From positions 4,402,001-4,466,000 of the forward strand of contig CANUEZ040000183.1 of assembly GCA_948099385.1 (NCBI GenBank): a DNA stretch of 64,000 bases, in the 5' to 3' direction. The position numbers and the translations under genes are program-made. The DNA is from Fasciola hepatica (taxonomy: Eukaryota > Platyhelminthes > Trematoda > Plagiorchiida > Fasciolidae). Below, in pieces: positions 60,324 through 64,000 of this stretch. Positions within the stretch are counted from its first letter, which is position 1, and each line of letters starts with the position of its first letter. The notes under the pieces are model-generated. The model did not search any database. It saw only the letters and a program-made list of their open reading frames with translations, and was not told the origin of the DNA.

Positions 60324-62225
60324 ATGCCAAGAAAAGAGTCGAAAACATTGGAATCCGGACAGGAAGTAACACGGTACGTCTCTGGGGAGGTTTTGGGTAC
60401 ATTTGATTTTTTAGTTAATGTTAGATCGCCTAGTCTTGTCAATGCTAGTGCGTGTGTTAATGAGAGCAATATGGATCGTAAGGACGTTGATATATATAGG
60501 CTGAGAATACTAGACCTAGGACAACAGTTACTATCGGCTAGACTGCAGGAACGAGAAGCATAAAAGAAGTGTACACAGGAAGAGTGAGAGCACGAGACCA
60601 GCGACTTGAACACTTCCGATAGATTAGGGTGCAATAAGATAGGGAACCCCACGCCGGTCGCCGACTACAAACCACCATCGATCGATTTGCCTAGAGTGGA
60701 ACTAACGGTTTCCGACGGGCGAGCTGAACAATACTGCAAGTTTGTCAAGCAGTTAGAGAAGCTCGTTGAAAATAAGGTAACCGACCCTGGCCAAAGGCTC
60801 CTCTACCTTACTCACTACTGTCGAGGCCGAGCAAGAGAAGCTATCGACGGGTGTAAAATGCTCGACCCGGAACAAGGCTACACAAGAGCATGGAAGATTC
60901 TAAGGGACGTGTTTGGCCAACCGTCCAAAGTGGCCCGTAACCTAATAGAGGGCTTGATGGTAGAGGCAAAGAGAACCAAGGGCGACGTCTACACAATGGC
61001 CGACCTGGTGATTAAGATGCAGAACTGCCCAAAAGCCCTCAACCATTTAGGTTACAGGGCTGACCTAGATGCCATGCACACTTTGGAAAACATAGTCCGT
61101 CACCTTTCTCCCGAACTACAGGGTCGGTGGGCGGAAGAAGCAGAACGGATAAGCCGAAGCGACAGGGAAGCTAACTTCGAAGACATGACCGAATACTTGG
61201 ACAGGCAAACCAAGATAGCTGACAGCAGGTTCGGCCGACTCATCCGGGACAGCAACCGGGCAAACAAGCCCAGTACTGGCCAAGCCCAAACCCCTGCACG
61301 GGAACATCCAACATACCAGCCTTGGACCAATACACATGCCAATTCACGCGATGCTACTGCGCAACCCAATTGCAGATCCTGTGGTACTAGCCATGGCCTA
61401 CCAGAATGCCCTGAGTTCGGCAACGCCACAATAGACGAACGGTGGGGAATGGCGAGGATTGCAGGAGTGTGTTTTATCTGTCTCAATACCAGGCACCGGG
61501 CGGCAGCCTGTAGGGTAAGGAACCGATGTGGTTACGAGGGCTGCACGGGCAGACACTATCGGCTGCTGCATCAGGCGAGAGTAACCTTACCCGAGACGAG
61601 TACCAAACCCCGTGGTATTTGTTCAACGTCGCGATCTGCCAGTAAACCGGTACGTTTAGGCGCAGTCGCCGTGGGAGTAGTGACCCCAACAGGAGTGGTC
61701 AAAGCCTTGGCCTTCATAGATAGTGGCTCGGATGCCACGCTAGTGAGGAAAGAGTTTGTAGAGAGATATGGGATTAGAGGGAATCAATCCTCATTAGCAG
61801 TAAGCGCAGTGAGTGGCACCGAACTCATCCAGTCGACCAAACTGCACTTACAACTCGCTTCCTTGGTCGGCAACGATAGAGCAGAAACCCTAGAAGCATT
61901 CACCACAAAGAACCTGCCGACGAGAGCACTTCAGGCAATGCAATCGATTCTGACTCAGTGGCCGCATCTGGACGGGATCACGATCGAGGAGTGGCAGAGT
62001 AACGAAATTGATCTGCTGATCGGCTGCGATATACCGGAAGCGCATTGGGTCCTGGATCAAGGAATGGGAAGCCGCAAAGCACCCTATGCAGTACACACCA
62101 TAGTCGGTTGGACTTTATATGGTAGTACAGACGGCAGACGCGGCAAACAAATCCAAATCAACTGCACTTCGGTGGAAACGGCGAACATCGAACAGGCATT
62201 CCAACAACTGTATAACAGAATTTGA
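60324..62225 (+). mobile_element. Pao/BEL gag and protease ORF, broken
   Basis: The frame starts MPRKESKTLESGQEVTRYV at 60324, meets stops between 60561 and 60606, then stays open to 62225. The gag core contains CKFVKQLEKLVENKV. A zinc-knuckle array follows: CRSCGTSHGLPEC, CFICLNTRHRAAAC and CGYEGCTGRHYRLLH. The aspartic protease site is FIDSGSDATLVRKEF near 61710. This organisation is typical of Pao/BEL. A +1 frameshift at about 62223 separates it from the RT. Confidence 0.9.
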
Positions 62226-64000
62226 CGACCTGGCCATGGACAGAGGTGCCCCATCACGGGAAGATAGGTTGGCTTTGTAAATGGTGGCCGAGAACGTCAA
62301 GTACGCAAAAGGTCGTTTCGAGGTTCCTATCCCGTGGAGATCCAACATGAAACCCATGCCAAACAGCCGAGAAATGGCTCTGAAAAGATTACGCTTCCTC
62401 AAAACCAGGCTGCTCCGGGAACCACAACTGAAGATAGAATACACGCGAGCCATGCAACATAACATCGACTTGGGTTACATGGAAAGAGTAGATACAGCGG
62501 TTACCAGCGCAAATTTGTGGTGGTACCTACCCCATCACCCGGTCGTGAACCCGAAGAAGCCGGGGAAGGTCAGAGCGGTTTTCGACTGTGCCGCGAAAAG
62601 TCAGGGTATGTCACTCAGCGACCATATACTACAGGGCCCAGACTGGACGGCACCACTAGTCGAGGTTTTATGTCGTTTTTGGCTAGAAAAAGTGGCCGCC
62701 TCTGCTGACATACGTGAAATGTTTCTGCAGTTGAAGATGCCCGTTGAAGATAGGGGCGCCTTCCGTCTTCTCTGGTGGCCTGAAAGCAACGCAAATCGCG
62801 CACCAGACGAGTACAGGCTGACCGTGCACACCTTTGGGATGGTTTCATCCCCCATTTGTTCTAATTTTGCCCCCCGGGAAACCCTCAGGAGTTTCGGCGG
62901 CACCAGCAGCTTGTTAGGAAGAGCAATGGACCACTTCTATGTGGACGATTTTCTGTGCTCCTTTGACGATCCAAATGATGCTATTCCTTATGTGACGGAA
63001 CTGATTGCCACTCTAAATGCCGGGGTATTCAACCTCACTAAATTGACTTCGAACAACCAAGAGGTGCTCAATGGTATACCGAAGTCCGAGAAAATGGAAT
63101 GTACGAGGGAGCTTTTGGGATCCTCTTCACAAACGGAGCGCACGCTTGGGCTTCGGTGGAAACCCAGAAGGGACGAATTCATTTTCACTCTAGACCTACC
63201 CAAACGACCAGTCACACGGAGAGGAATCCTATAATCAGTCTCAAGCCTCTATGACCCCCTAGGTTTCGTTTCGCCGTGGTTGTTACCGCGAAAGTGCTTG
63301 CTGCAGTCGCTGTGCCAAAGAGGGACGGGTTGGGACGAACCTCTCCAAGATGACGACAATAAGCGATGGCGCGACTGGCTGCACAGCCTGGAGCAATTTG
63401 GTGAGGTCAAAATACAAAGATGCTTGACAGGAATCAAGTGCACAAACGATGGCCAACTCCACTTATTTTCTGATGCATCAGAAATAGGCTACGGGATAGT
63501 GGCTTACGGCTGCTGGGTGGAAGCAAATGGTGGGCGGCACAGTCAGATATCATTCGCAAAGGCGAGAGTGGCCCCACTGAAAATGGTATCCATTCCGAGG
63601 CTGGAACAGACGGCAGCAGTACTGGCCGTGAAAGCCAGGGGCTGATTAGGAGATGCTTCGACCGGATAAACTGGGAAACAAACTTTTGGACGGACTCAGC
63701 CACGGTACTTCATTACATAAACAACACTACCACTCGTTTTAACACTTTCGTGGCCAACAGACTCACTGTAGTCCACGAGTTGACTATGTAAAATCCACCA
63801 GTAACCCGGCCGACTTCTGCTCAGGGGGCCTGGAAACACAAGAGAGGTTGCGGATGTGGACAATGGGACCGGACTTCCAAACGGCAACTAAAGAGATGTG
63901 GCCGACGCTATTAACACCCAAGGCTGATGATGGTGATATCGAGGCTAAAAGACTGATACTGGCTATAAACTACACGGGTAGCGTTAGCCTGATAGAGAAA
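62226..64000 (+). mobile_element. Pao/BEL RT and RNase H, broken, runs off the window
   Basis: RT motifs: VNPKKPGKVRAVFDCAAKSQ, ASADIREMFLQLKM, and an intact active site HFYVDDFLCSF at about 62933. A TAA at 63232-63234 interrupts the run into SLYDPLGFVSPW. RNase H shows [18 protein letters not shown] near 63465. After 63645 more stops and frameshifts appear; the frame ending at 64000 reads WPTLLTPKADDGDIEAKRL. There is also a stop at 62278-62280. Integrase and 3' LTR are expected outside the window. Confidence 0.9.

Noticed and set aside
1..64000. Bacterial or phage defence systems, CRISPR arrays, operons
   Set aside because: The sequence is clearly eukaryotic: spliced host gene, SINEs, LTR and non-LTR retrotransposons; no clustered bacterial-type genes exist.

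Overview
This is a eukaryotic, repeat-dominated window. The most likely source is a trematode flatworm. The evidence is the mix of mobile elements: two RTE-like non-LTR families, CR1-like elements, a CsRn1-type Ty3/gypsy element, a Pao/BEL element of the kind described from schistosomes, and several tRNA-derived SINEs. They sit in the very long introns of a single host gene. By eye the base composition is moderate, less AT-rich than I would expect for Schistosoma, so a large-genome fluke is plausible. The species is not identified.

Host gene. I can assemble one complete host gene, on the minus strand: a UMP-CMP kinase. Its six coding exons are at 48825-48751, 35805-35659, 20492-20343, 11920-11850, 11021-10925 and 10512-10381. 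They join through GT-AG introns with compatible phases into a 223-codon reading frame. The P-loop, NMP-binding segment, GFPRN core motif, LID segment and IDAS C-terminal motif appear in the right order. The first three introns are about 12.9, 15.2 and 8.4 kb and are filled with retrotransposons; the last two are 828 and 412 bp.

Layout. Positions 1-10.3 kb lie downstream of the kinase stop codon; they hold an inverted pair of a roughly 550-bp unnamed repeat, a second short inverted repeat and much unrecognised sequence. From 10.1 to 24.5 kb there are SINEs, an antisense RTE family A copy and small RTE fragments. From 24.6 to 34.4 kb there is a long RTE family B copy, a nearly intact RTE family A element (ORF 29401-32715) and fragments. 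From 34.5 to 44.5 kb there is a MITE, a full-length but dead Tc1/mariner element, and a CsRn1-like gypsy element split by a SINE and an RTE-B copy. From 45.9 to 48.5 kb there is a SINE broken by RTE-A and another RTE-B copy, just inside intron 1. From 51.1 to 57.3 kb there is a head-to-tail block of three antisense CR1-like elements, one carrying a 614-bp unclassified insertion. From 57.6 to 64 kb there is a gypsy element interrupted by the 5' LTR of a Pao/BEL element that runs off the right edge.

Activity and interest. Every element with a readable reverse transcriptase carries at least one visible lesion. The family A ORF is closest to intact: its catalytic residues are present, but a one-base slip displaces the conserved C-terminus. 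I did not see a novel defence or metabolic system. The most notable unexplained structures are the 614-bp insertion with repeated AGTCCC motifs and the large inverted repeat at the left end.
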